A stretch of 64,000 nt of DNA from Embiotoca jacksoni (taxonomy: Eukaryota > Chordata > Actinopteri > Embiotocidae): the NCBI GenBank assembly GCA_022577435.1, contig JAKOON010000015.1, positions 13,404,830 through 13,468,829 on the forward strand. Direction: 5' to 3'. How positions within the stretch are numbered: position 1 is the first letter of the stretch; the number at the start of each line of letters is the position of its first letter. Of the stretch, positions 31,501 to 40,547 are shown in pieces. A model generated the notes under the pieces. It had not been told where the DNA came from. It ran no database searches and saw only the letters and a list, made by a program, of their open reading frames with translations. A program made the position numbers and the translations under genes.

Positions 31501-34500
31501 AAAATAAAATGATTTGGTTGCGATTATTTGATCAGTGTGCAGACCCAACACAACAAGGATAGTACATGTGATGTGCTCTGTGTAGTCATAAAGCTCAGTA
31601 GCTCCAATAAGCAAAACATAAGGCTATTGTATGATGTGCACTCGTGAATGCAGGCTTGAGTGATGCTGAACCATTTAATCATATTGCAAACATTTTGCAA
31701 CAAATAAAGTTAAGTGTCATTTTTGTATCTTGCTCTTCCACTGTGTAATGTCAATATTTGTATTGTATTTCAATTTTTTTTTTTTTTTACTGGACAGTGT
31801 AATGTGTTAATACTTTCAAACATAATATATTTTCTGACTTGTGTACGCCCTGGACAATAGGAATCATTGCCAGGAGTCTCGTTTTCATTCCGCAGATGTC
31901 AATACACTTGAAAATAAATAGCTCTAAGGAACTGGACAACTTGACAGCTGCTCTAAATATGACTTCTCAACTGTCAATTATACATTTAAATTGGGATGAT
32001 AGCAGGGAAGGCAAAAAAGTAGCAAGTAAGCTTTGCTTACCTCAGAGAACTTGTCAGCCACCATGTAGCGAACCCTCCAGGATTTATCCTCTGCAGCCTG
32101 GCGCAGGGTCGGCATCACCAGAGTCTCCAGGTCCTCCTGGGGCAGCAGAGTGGCAATGCTGACACAAGCCTCCACTGCAAGCAGCCGCACAGAGTCCTGA
32201 AGGAGAAAAGTAATGGGATCAGTTTGGCCGTCCACATAGCCCAATACATGGACGGCATAAATAAATGTACTGCAAAAACACAGAGCGCAGCCGCAGTTGA
32301 GGTTGAGAAGAAGGAATATAAGGGCTCATACCTGCTCATCAGAGGCCAGAGCAGTGAAGAGGGAAATTATGTCACTTTTCACATAATCCAGCTCCAAGAC
32401 TTTGGCAAACTCCCCCAGTTTAGATGCTGCAGCACGACGCACCATTGGAGTATCATCTGAGCACAAGGTGCGGAAATGCCTAGAGACAACCACACACGTC
32501 AAACATCGGAGCAGAGCCTAAACAGTCCACAACAATCAACTATGGTCTACATTAAATTACATTAAATTACATGCCTAAAGTCACATATAAATGACTTAGA
32601 GCCATCTAAAAATTGTGTCTTTCTGTGAAGAAGCCACTTACTGACGGATCTCTGCCTTGACGGTGCTGGAGACACGTGGATAACACACACTAAAGAGGCC
32701 GCAGGCAGATGTGCGAGAAGTGAACCAGTCACCACTGGCCAGCCGCTTCACCAAAGGCTCAAAGTGGACCTCCAGGTCAACTGGAGAGTGCTCCTGTGAG
32801 ATCTTCCGCAGAGACTCCACAGCTTTGTCTCTGACTACTGTCTCTTCCACTGTGGCTAGGCTCTCCAGGGGAGGCTATGCATCAAGAAGGAAATGGGTTA
32901 GGTAGGTCTGAGCCTCTGTGCCATCAAAATCTATTATTGGCAAAACTATTAGAAACACACAATTTAAATAGCATATTCAACAATCGTGATAAAAATGGCA
33001 TTTATGGTGTTGACATGGAGGGCTTCTCTCATGACACCTAAGGTTTTTGCTTTTTTTAAGAGAAGGTGAACCTTGTCCCATAAAGCATATCAACTCTCTT
33101 ATGACTTGGAGCGTTCTCACACCTTAAAGTCAGAACCAACCGTGTATTTGTTACCTTTCATACATTTGACCCGGACATGCCCGTCTCTCTACTTGATATT
33201 GATTATTTTGTATATGGCGTGCATCTGATGTTGACATGTTGTCAACTCAGCTCGTAGGCTTTTTTTTTTTTCTCGTTCGACCATCACTTCTTTTCCACTC
33301 AAAAAATGAGTTATAAGATTTGGCATTGTTGTATATTTTTAAAGCTACTACAGTTACTACTAGAGTTAATATTGTTTTTTCTTCCCAAAGAAATGAACCA
33401 TCGTTAATTTTAATCCTGACCAAATTGTGGGCCTTCGGTACGGACCTCAACCTGAGGCATCTTTCACACACACGATATTTTGGTTCAGACCAAACTGAAA
33501 AGTCCAACGGTCCAAACCAAAACAAAGGTGGGTGTGAAAACGGCCTTAGATACCACAAAACTTACCAGGAGACAGTGCACGTACTCCGGCCCTCCCACCA
33601 ACATAGTGAAATTGCCAAGCTGCTCAGCCAATGCCAGGAGCACCTCATCTTCATCATAGATGGTGTCTAAAGGATGACAAAGATTTTTTTATAAAACACC
33701 AGTGAGAATATATCATCAGTTAAAACAACATCACTGCAGCTGAAACAGTTTGGTCTTGTTTAAAAGTACAACACATTCAGCACCGACTTTATTACCTGTG
33801 AGGAACGGAAGGAGTTCAGTGCGAGTCCTCTCTACACCGAGGGCCAGAGCAATAGTGGACAGCTTCTTGATGCTGTTAAGACGTAACTGTAGGAAAGAAA
33901 TTGACAAGTTAGTGAAGCATTCAAAACAGAGATCAGATGCATTTAGCGACCTGAGACAACGAATAAACTCCTTTTCTCCTGTTAACAAAGGTAGAATTTA
34001 ATCCGTGGTTGAACCGAGCTTGGTACATTTCTCGAGTGTGGTACTTAAATACAATTTTGGGGTGCTTGAGTATTTCCATTTGATCGTACTTTATACTTCA
34101 ACTCCACCACATTTAACTGTCAGCTTTAGTTAATTGCAGCATGACGATTTGACACAACGGATAATGTAACAAATTTAAAAAAAAATACAACACAATTGTT
34201 AAATATTAAACCAGTGGTTTTGAACCTTTGTGGCTTCTGACTTCTTAGAAAAAGCAGTGTGTAATGGGGGGTGCCATGTCAGATGTCCATGAGTTGTTCA
34301 CAGCTTTACTCAATAGTGATTTTACCCTCCGACACATGTTCAAATGCATCAATATTATCCATAAATTTTCCAAAATTACAGTAAAAAAAAAAATCTGAAA
34401 ATAGATTTGTGTACGAGAACTTGTTTTTTTTCTTCTTTCAGTAATCATCTCATGACCCATCAGATTTACATGCTGCCCATATATGTCAAAAAAATGTCCA

Positions 34501-35406
34501 ACTAGCTTCACCCAGCAGCTTTAACAGTAAAGTACCGTTTACGCACTAGTGTTTTGAGTATTAATAATCTCATGTTATCAAACATAAAAACCCGTACCTT
34601 TACTTTAACATTTTGAACTACATTTTAAAATGATAAAAACCGGTGTACTTCTGCCTAAATGGGTTTTAGATCACACAACACTAGCTGGCAATTTAGAGTG
34701 TTTTTCTTTAAATTCACGTGTTGGTAATTTTACCAGAGTAAAGGATGTGAATTTTCTTTGCACAACTAAATTTACTGAAAAAAAAAAAGAAGTAAATCTG
34801 TTGTCATCTTGTTGTAACGTTGCGATCCTACTAACTAGCAGCTTGCTATAATTAAAGGACGTTTACAGATGGCTTCGTACACGCGTAGATGAATCGAGAT
34901 GGCAGCTTTACATTAATATCGACCTGCTATATAACGTTAATCGATTAATCGATTTACCCGCTGCGGCCCTTTTGGACGCTTCACTGTTGTGATCGCCAAC
35001 TTCGACGACGGTCACCCCCCCCTCCCCCTCTTTTGGTTGGCTTGTTGTTCCTATTTAATTTCAAGATCTTTTAAATGTTTTGTTGAGATATATATATATA
35101 TGTATATATATATAACCACCAAAACGCTCGACGATGTTATCAGCCGTTAACTCCCAAAATGGACAAGTCACGTTAACGAGCTCGATGAACGGGGTGCGTC
35201 CGGCGAAGTGATCCTCGCAGGCCTCGGGCCGGGAACGGTAAGCTACGATCAAGACGCCTGACGTCCGGAACGCTTCGATTCTACTGCGAAATATAAACAG
35301 TAATTAATGTCGAAACTGGTGTTACAACCTGAACGTCTTCATTTCGCAGTTCGTCAATGAGAACGGCGATAGGGTAGAGAGAGTCGTCTCCATCAGCTCC
35401 TGCCAT
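21480..35406 (-). CDS. ppp2r1b: PP2A 65-kDa regulatory (scaffold) subunit A beta
   Basis: This is the HEAT-repeat scaffold that holds the PP2A catalytic C and regulatory B subunits together. Fifteen coding exons read in order: 35406-35329, 33886-33796, 33666-33566, 32874-32642, 32479-32332, 32196-32041, 30303-30189, 30084-30014, 28819-28685, 27286-27113, 26930-26870, 22348-22195, 22014-21871, 21719-21628 and 21496-21480 (stop TAA 21480-21482). The start is [20 protein letters not shown]. Coding bases sum to 1770, equal to 589 residues plus stop, the usual family length, and exons 1-11 keep phase. Signature HEAT sequences include [32 protein letters not shown] and [33 protein letters not shown] and the end VLALA resemble A-beta more than A-alpha, and the sik2 neighbour agrees. 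Exon 12 lacks one base and exon 13 has one extra, so literal translation meets TGA at 22,215-22,217 (see findings). Introns hold several dispersed repeats. Confidence 0.93.
22463..22492 (+). repeat. G30 homopolymer beside ppp2r1b exon 12
   Basis: An uninterrupted G run 115 bp from the 5' edge of exon 12, in intron 11. It is read as C30 in the transcript. Confidence 0.95.
23590..23760 (+). repeat. LINE-like 3' tail (copy 2)
   Basis: A T/A-rich stretch ends with CCCCTCGGGGATTAATAAAG (23,724-23,743), identical to copy 1 near base 708, followed by a short CTA-type simple repeat. It lies in ppp2r1b intron 11, opposite to the gene. Confidence 0.55.
23761..26869. other. ppp2r1b intron 11, central part
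   Basis: This 5.5-kb intron (22,349-26,869) holds homopolymers (C15 then T24 at about 24,207-24,247, A runs at 24,980 and 25,131), a (CA)n microsatellite and AT-rich DNA. No exon or RNA gene was recognised. Confidence 0.5.
25456..25509. repeat. (CA)n microsatellite
   Basis: About 27 uninterrupted units followed by ATATAT, in ppp2r1b intron 11. Confidence 0.97.
33100..33550. mobile_element. Candidate non-autonomous DNA transposon in ppp2r1b intron 3
   Basis: Left end motif GCGTTCTCACACC with AGTCAGAACCAACCG, and right end whose complement reads GCCGTTTTCACACCCACC with TTTGGTTTGGACCG. They form loose inverted ends resembling a teleost MITE type with GTTCACACC and GGTTTGGACC motifs. The match is degenerate, there is no coding potential, and the borders are approximate. 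Confidence 0.35.
34010..34660. repeat. Dispersed repeat in ppp2r1b intron 1
   Basis: Segments such as GCTTGAGTATTTCCATTTGA, CTTTATACTTCAACTCCACC and ACATTTAACTGTCAGCTTTA are typical of a high-copy teleost element with GTACTTTTACTT ends. The end near 34,590-34,650 has matching GTACCTTTACTTTAACATTT. Recognised by eye, with diffuse borders. Confidence 0.45.
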
Positions 35407-35752
35407 TTTGGATACTGTTGCAGTTACCGAATGGCGCTGCTGTGGTGCACTACGGGGTTTCCGCTTGAAGCAGAGCGGGTGCAGGGCCCTCCGTCCAATA
35501 GAGCGGACCGGCACATCCGGGAACTTTTGGCTTTCAGAAACGGACCCGCCCCCTTTTGAGGGAAAACAAGCGACTCTCTCTCCATAGACTTCAATGTAAA
35601 ATTATTAATAATTATTATAATAATAATAATTATTATTATTATTATTATTAAAGCAATCCGTTGTAACCACCGCATCGTAATGACTTTAAAAAGGGTCATA
35701 TTTAACTCTACCTGCCAGATAGCTAAAAAGGTTTAGTCACGTGTCTTCCTGT

Positions 35753-35881
35753 TTATATAATGGCGCCGTAGAGCTCTTCTATCACGATCTTCTTTTTAGG
35801 ATATAACGGGGAAACAAATCGGAGATAATAGTTTTTCACATCTTTATTGGTGCAACTAACTACACAGCAACTCTTCGGCAT
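35753..35881 (-). pseudogene. THAP-type zinc finger fragment, truncated
   Basis: From 35,881 the - strand encodes MPKSCCVVSCTNKDVKN followed by YYLRF and a lysine-rich segment, then stops after about 42 residues. The opening is a THAP domain start (the first cysteines of a C2CH finger). The conserved Trp and the second Cys and His of the finger are absent. It is probably a remnant of a THAP-containing transposase or gene and lies in the divergent promoter interval. Confidence 0.5.
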
Positions 35882-36123
35882 AGCTTTATTATTTAAACCG
35901 GTTAGTTTAAAACAGCAGTTTTGAAAAAAAAAAAAAAAAAAAAGTCGGAAAACTTCAACTTCGTCTGACTTTGATGACACCGGTGGCTGCAGGGAGGAGT
36001 ATATATATATAAAAAAAAGCTGCCGTCAAGTCGGACAACCATGGGTACATTTATTACATGACATTAAAACCTCGCAGGAAAGAGACGGCTGCAATTGTTC
36101 TCTTCCGGATACAATGGCGGAGA

Positions 36124-36365
36124 ACCTCCTCTGTGACGACACTCCTCTGTCCTGATAGGTTGAAAGTTTCACGCGACACGCGTGACGTGACGTTTGTTTC
36201 TATTCTAAAACCTACAGAGCAGTTTATCGCCAGTGGTTATCTTTTGTAGCTCAGGTTTTACATCTCGACACAGACACACTGTAGTTTTACATCTGGACAC
36301 AGAAAAACTAGTTTTACATCCAGCAAAAAAAAAAAAAAAAAAAAAGCTGTAAAAAGAGGTTGTTT
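36124..36365 (+). repeat. SINE-like A-tailed repeat (copy B, longer)
   Basis: It matches 13,145-13,268 at ACTCCTCTGTCCTGATAGGT, at the TTTTACATC/GACACAGACAC segment and at the CCAGC plus A-tract plus GCTGTAAAAAGA end. Copy B has a 65-bp insertion after the first block and an internal duplication of the TTTTACATC-GGACACAG unit. Confidence 0.6.
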
Positions 36366-36510
36366 CTATTAAACACACTTAGATTTAATTTTAAAGTACA
36401 ACACTTGTGTAAACTGTGTCTGGCCTGTAAATCTGTCAGTATCAGCTCATCAGTCGGAAACTTTTACACTTGTGAGCTTAAAATACAAAACCATGAAGCA
36501 GCTGTACAGG

Positions 36511-36626
36511 TCCTGCTGTCTGATTGGCCAATTCTATCCTGCTCTCTGATTGGTTTACTCTATCATGCTTCCCCATTGGTCTATGCTTTCCTGCTGTCTG
36601 ATTGGTCTATTCTATAAACCATTGGT
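36511..36626 (+). promoter_or_regulatory. 26-bp tandem array of inverted CCAAT boxes upstream of med29
   Basis: ATTGG pentamers fall at 36,523, 36,549, 36,575 and 36,601, exactly 26 bp apart, and a fifth at 36,621. The unit is a variant of CCTGCTGTCTGATTGGTCTA. ATTGG is the complement of CCAAT, the NF-Y core. The array ends 200 bp before the med29 start codon. Regulation by NF-Y is inferred. Confidence 0.55.
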
Positions 36627-36753
36627 TCGAGAGCAGCGTGAGGTCCTTACAACAGAAACTTACTGTGCCAATAGCTCACCAAAACTGTCTGTATTGTATT
36701 TTAAGCGCATAAGTGTAGCCCTCAATATCTCAGACCGATGAGCTGACATTATT

Positions 36754-36832
36754 ATATCCGGTAGTTTTATTTTGAAAAATAACCAACCGGATATGTTGCT
36801 ACTCGTCGTCATAACGGGTCAAGATGGCGTCT
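36754..36832 (+). promoter_or_regulatory. med29 proximal promoter: paired ETS-like sites and YY1-like start element
   Basis: ATATCCGG (36,754-36,761) and its complement CCGGATAT (36,787-36,794) form an inverted pair with ETS-type GGAT cores. AAGATGGCG at 36,821-36,829 overlaps the start codon and fits the YY1 consensus seen at the starts of many housekeeping genes. Confidence 0.4.
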
Positions 36833-38449
36833 CAGCAGCAGCCCGGTGGGCCGATGTCTCAGCCGGGATTACAGCAGACTGCTTCACTGCAACAGCAGCA
36901 ACTGAGTCAACAGCAAGACTTTGATCCAGTCCATAGATTCAAGATGCTTATTCCGCAGCTAAAGGAGAGTTTGCAGGTAACCGCGCCGCATCGAAATAAA
37001 CGACCGACCGAGCGGTCGCAATGGCTGAAGTTGGTTTGCTGCCGCGGCGTGGCAAATCAATTTAAGAGCTCCAGCAATGTGTTTTAAACGTATTATTTTT
37101 TTTTGTCTTTCATCTGTAGAATTTAATGAAGATTGCCTCCCTGAATTTAGCCCATAACACGACAATTGACAACGGCATGTAAGTAGCCTGTTTGAGGGTC
37201 TTTGCCGCAATGATCCTGAACATACATGACTCTTTCTGTCGATAAGCTTTCTCATTTTTTTTTTTATTTTTTTTTTTTATTTTTTAACGTGTTCTCTTTT
37301 CGGTTTAGCAAAAGCAGCGATGCCTCTGTTCAACGCTTTGACAAAAGTCTAGAGGAGTTTTATGCCCTGTGCGATCAACTGGAGCTGTGCTTGGTAAGAC
37401 TCAACACAAACCTGTCATGTACAAAGGGACTTCCTGTGCCATATTTACTATTTTATTAATTTCAATAATGATAATATTTACTTCCTTTTGAACTATTAAA
37501 ACCGTACTTCCTAAAAGCTTAAGATAAATTTACAAATAGCTTTTTTTTTTTTTTTTTTATTATTTTTTTTTTTTAAGAGGAGGAATTTCCATATTTAAGG
37601 AACTGCCAATATTGACTGATTATTTAGTTGATAATTGATTAGCTGTTTGTTATTAAAAATGTCAGAAAATGGTAAAAAAAAAAAAAAAAGAAGAATGTCG
37701 GGCAGTGTTTCCCAAAGCCTAAGGTGCAACCTAAAATGTCTTGTTTTGTCCTGACCAACAACCAAAAGATATTACATTTATGACCATGGAGGACCAAAGG
37801 AACCACATAATATTCACATTTAAGAAGCAGGAATTGGAGAATTTGGGTCCTTTTCATTTCTAAATGATTTGAAATAATTAATTGATCAATCAGAATAGTT
37901 GGTGATCAAGTTCTGCCCATTAACTAATCTATAATTGACTAATCGTTGCAGCTATTCCCAACAGATCAATAGGGCGATCTATACAGATCATTGATAAATG
38001 CGTTGTTGTAAAGCGCATGACAAGACAACACTGTGACAAGCGCATCATCAGGCTAGAAATGAGTGACGTAGTTCTTTAAGGAATATGATTAAGGCTTAAA
38101 TGTTCTCCTTCCTTGTTTAAACAAAACATTTTTGTCAGTTAAACCTGAGGATGAAGCCCACATACTGCGCCTATATTTGAAATGGACTGCACAAGCTCAC
38201 TATTTTCTCCTCTCCATGCAGCGGCTGGCGTACGAGTGCCTCTCGCAGAGCATCGACAGCGCCAAACATTCACCCAACCTCGTCCCCACAGCCACCAAGC
38301 CAGACACAGTGCAGACAGAGTCCATGTCTTATGCCCAGTACCTCGGCATGATCAAGTCTCAGATCTCCTGCGCCAAAGACATCCACAATGCTCTGCTGGA
38401 GTGTTCGAAGAAGATCGCAGGAAAGGGGCAGCCTCAGGGAATCATGTAG
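36824..38449 (+). CDS. med29: Mediator of RNA polymerase II transcription subunit 29
   Basis: A small subunit of the Mediator tail/core in the nucleus, orthologue of Drosophila intersex. There are four exons: 36824-36976, 37120-37178, 37309-37393 and 38222-38449 (stop TAG). They total 525 bases, 174 residues, slightly shorter than the roughly 200 of human MED29. The start ATG at 36,824 has A at -3. The protein begins with a Gln-rich disordered stretch (residues 1-31), then DFDPVHRFKMLIPQLKESLQ, FDKSLEEFYALCDQLELCL, LAYECLSQSIDSAKHSPNLV, and CAKDIHNALLECSKKI near the C-terminus. These are the hallmark helices of the family. Intron 3 holds a dispersed teleost repeat. It is head-to-head with ppp2r1b and tail-to-tail with mlf1. 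Confidence 0.95.
37610..37953 (+). repeat. Dispersed teleost repeat, fuller copy, in med29 intron 3
   Basis: It runs from the ATTGACTGATTATTTAGTTG end through AAAATGTCAGAAAATGG, CAGTGTTTCCCAAAGCC and TATTCACATTTAAGAAGCAG to GACTAATCGTTGCAGCT. The ends are loosely inverted (TTAGTTGATAATTGATTAG versus CTAATCGTTGCAGCT), as in a MITE. A shorter copy is at 10,108-10,340. Confidence 0.65.
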
Positions 38450-38729
38450 ACCCGGGCCGACCACTCTGACTCGGTATACGCTGACTTGCGTGAAAGATGA
38501 TGGATTTCATATTTAGGCCTGTCCCATATTCACACCTCAGTTTTGCGCAACACGGACAAAAGTGCTGTTTCATTTCATAAGATCCTGTATATTTTATTTT
38601 ATTTTTTATCAAAGTTGTGTTTCTTGGAAACACAGTGTAAATAATTGAACAAAAAGTAGTTCTCTACGATGACCAGCAGGTGGTGGCAGAGTTGCAGCTG
38701 AAGTCTTTTGTAGCATATTTGTATTGACT

Positions 38730-38735
38730 ATTAAA
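38730..38735 (+). terminator. Candidate med29 polyadenylation signal
   Basis: ATTAAA, 280 bp after the med29 stop, followed by a TG-rich stretch (TGATGTGGATGTTTT) as a possible downstream element. Confidence 0.5.
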
Positions 38736-39686
38736 ACCTTTCTACTGATGTGGATGTTTTCAGGATCATTGAAGGAGCACAAAGGAAAAAAACTGTCTAT
38801 GACTTAACTTAACTATAACTGATGATATAAATAGCAGGATTCACAAAAGGAGAAAAAAACAATCCATTGTGCGTGCAGATACCAAAGTGACAGTTATATG
38901 GTAAGATTGTAAAAGTAAATCTGTAGCCGAGTTTTCTCTAAGAAAAAGGTCAAACTGTGCAGGTGAATGATTTAAATATCTCTATTATTGCATTTGTCCT
39001 CAAAAAGAGTTAGACGGTTTAACATGACATAGGGGAAGAAAAGTCAAAATTACTATTAGAATAAAGTGTATTTTCATTAAAAATGGTTACATGTTGAGAA
39101 ATAGCTGAGCTGTCTGTCCTCAGAGGACTCTGTAAAAGTATCCTGTTGAACTCCGGTTGAAGCAGTGGCGTTAATATCGTGGGGCAACAGAGAAGTAGCT
39201 CGATAACACCCTTCAGCGTTTAAGAAGACTTTTCTTGTCCTTTGTAAGTTCCAGTCAGATCTTACATAAACAAGAAAACAACACAAATCAATCTTTGGCC
39301 CTTGCACGGTGGCTGAATGGAGACTTGTTGGTCAGATGTTGTTCAGTTTCTTCCTCTGGGATTAATGAAGTCTGATATACAAGCATGTGAGAGGGGAGCA
39401 CGGCAGGGTTGCAGCTGTGTAACATCTCAGACCAATCTGAGCTACTGACAAGTGCTTAGATCCAAAAATACTACCCTGGTTCATGACCAGGCCCAAGAGG
39501 TTCATCACAATACAGGCTCACTCTCTCAAAGATCCTGCAGGGCTACACTAACATACAGTGAACGTTTTTCATAACAGTTATTCAGCATTTCTAAATTGAG
39601 ACTTACTTCTTATAACTCATAGGTCAACGTGGTTTGGCAGTTATAAAAAAAAAAGAAAGAAAAACAACCAGGATAATCTTCACATT

Positions 39687-39692
39687 TTTATT
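39687..39692 (-). terminator. Candidate mlf1 polyadenylation signal
   Basis: AATAAA on the - strand, 0.86 kb past the mlf1 stop codon. This gives a 3'UTR of ordinary length, but nothing else confirms it. Confidence 0.4.
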
Positions 39693-40547
39693 TTCAGACA
39701 ATAGCCTGTGTTGACACAGACTACTTTTAAAGCTTGTCAAAATATACAAGAGTAAATCTCAAAGTATTGAGAATAATCCATAAGCTGTGAAGAGCTCATC
39801 AGATGAAAAACAAGAGAAACCAAAGTAACAATATAAAAAGGGAGGGGTAAGAGTTTTTACAAAGATTACAGCAGATAAAATACATATATCTAGAACATCC
39901 AGTACTAGATAATATAGTTACAGACAATGTAGATATTATCTAAGTGCATTAGTGGACTTGACATGAATCTGTAATTCACCATAGAAGTATTAATACTATT
40001 AAAGTTAGATTTAGTTGGTTTTGCATGTTCTGCTACAAGTCACCAATTTTACATTACTGTCAGCCATTCTGAAAAGCACAATAGATATTTTTTTTTTTTT
40101 TTTTAATAGATGTTTCTTTGTCACCAGGTTCAATAAATGCCACAAGGGCAAAACAAATTTACTTACTGATATTGTTTTCGTGCTTCCCTAAAAACTGCAA
40201 CACTGAACTGTGCCATTATTGAGGCTGCTGTGTGTTAAGCAGCCATTTTCAGAAAGTTTCATCCTGCTCCTGTTCAAACTACAACATGTTTCAGAAAATG
40301 GGCAGCAGTAATGTAAAATAAGTGGGCTGAAATATGTAAAACCACAGGTAAAGTCTAACTCTTTTGGAATCCAGGTCAGTGTCTTCTGTGTGTGTTTGTG
40401 TTTGTGTTTGTGTTTGTGGGTGGGGGTGGGAGTGGGAGTGTGGGGTGTGAGGGGAGTGGGGGCTGGGGGGGTGGAGGGGCGTAGGTACCAGGATGTACTG
40501 TGTGATGCTTGAAAGACTTAAATGATCACACAGACTGACAGATGTTT

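Larger units (their letters stand above)
35407..36823. promoter_or_regulatory. Divergent promoter interval between ppp2r1b and med29
   Basis: The 1.4-kb spacer separates two start codons that point apart. On the ppp2r1b side there is a GC box (CCCGCCCCC at about 35,549) and an (ATT)n tract at 35,605-35,650. An E-box (TCACGTG) lies near 35,737. Further toward med29 come a THAP-like fragment, a SINE-like repeat, the CCAAT array, and close motifs at the med29 start. The inserted repeats suggest that two separate promoters are more likely than one shared core. Confidence 0.5.
38450..40547. other. Convergent 3'UTR interval of med29 and mlf1
   Basis: Contains 3'UTR sequence of both genes and no further gene. 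A (GTTTGT)n/GGGTGGGAGTGG-type tract at 40,388-40,485 lies in the presumed mlf1 3' region or just past its stop. Polyadenylation candidates are listed separately. Confidence 0.6.

Noticed and set aside
36560..36626. Tandem array as a coding repeat
   Set aside because: The frames through it are short and lie upstream of the med29 start; the periodic CCAAT motif is the better explanation.
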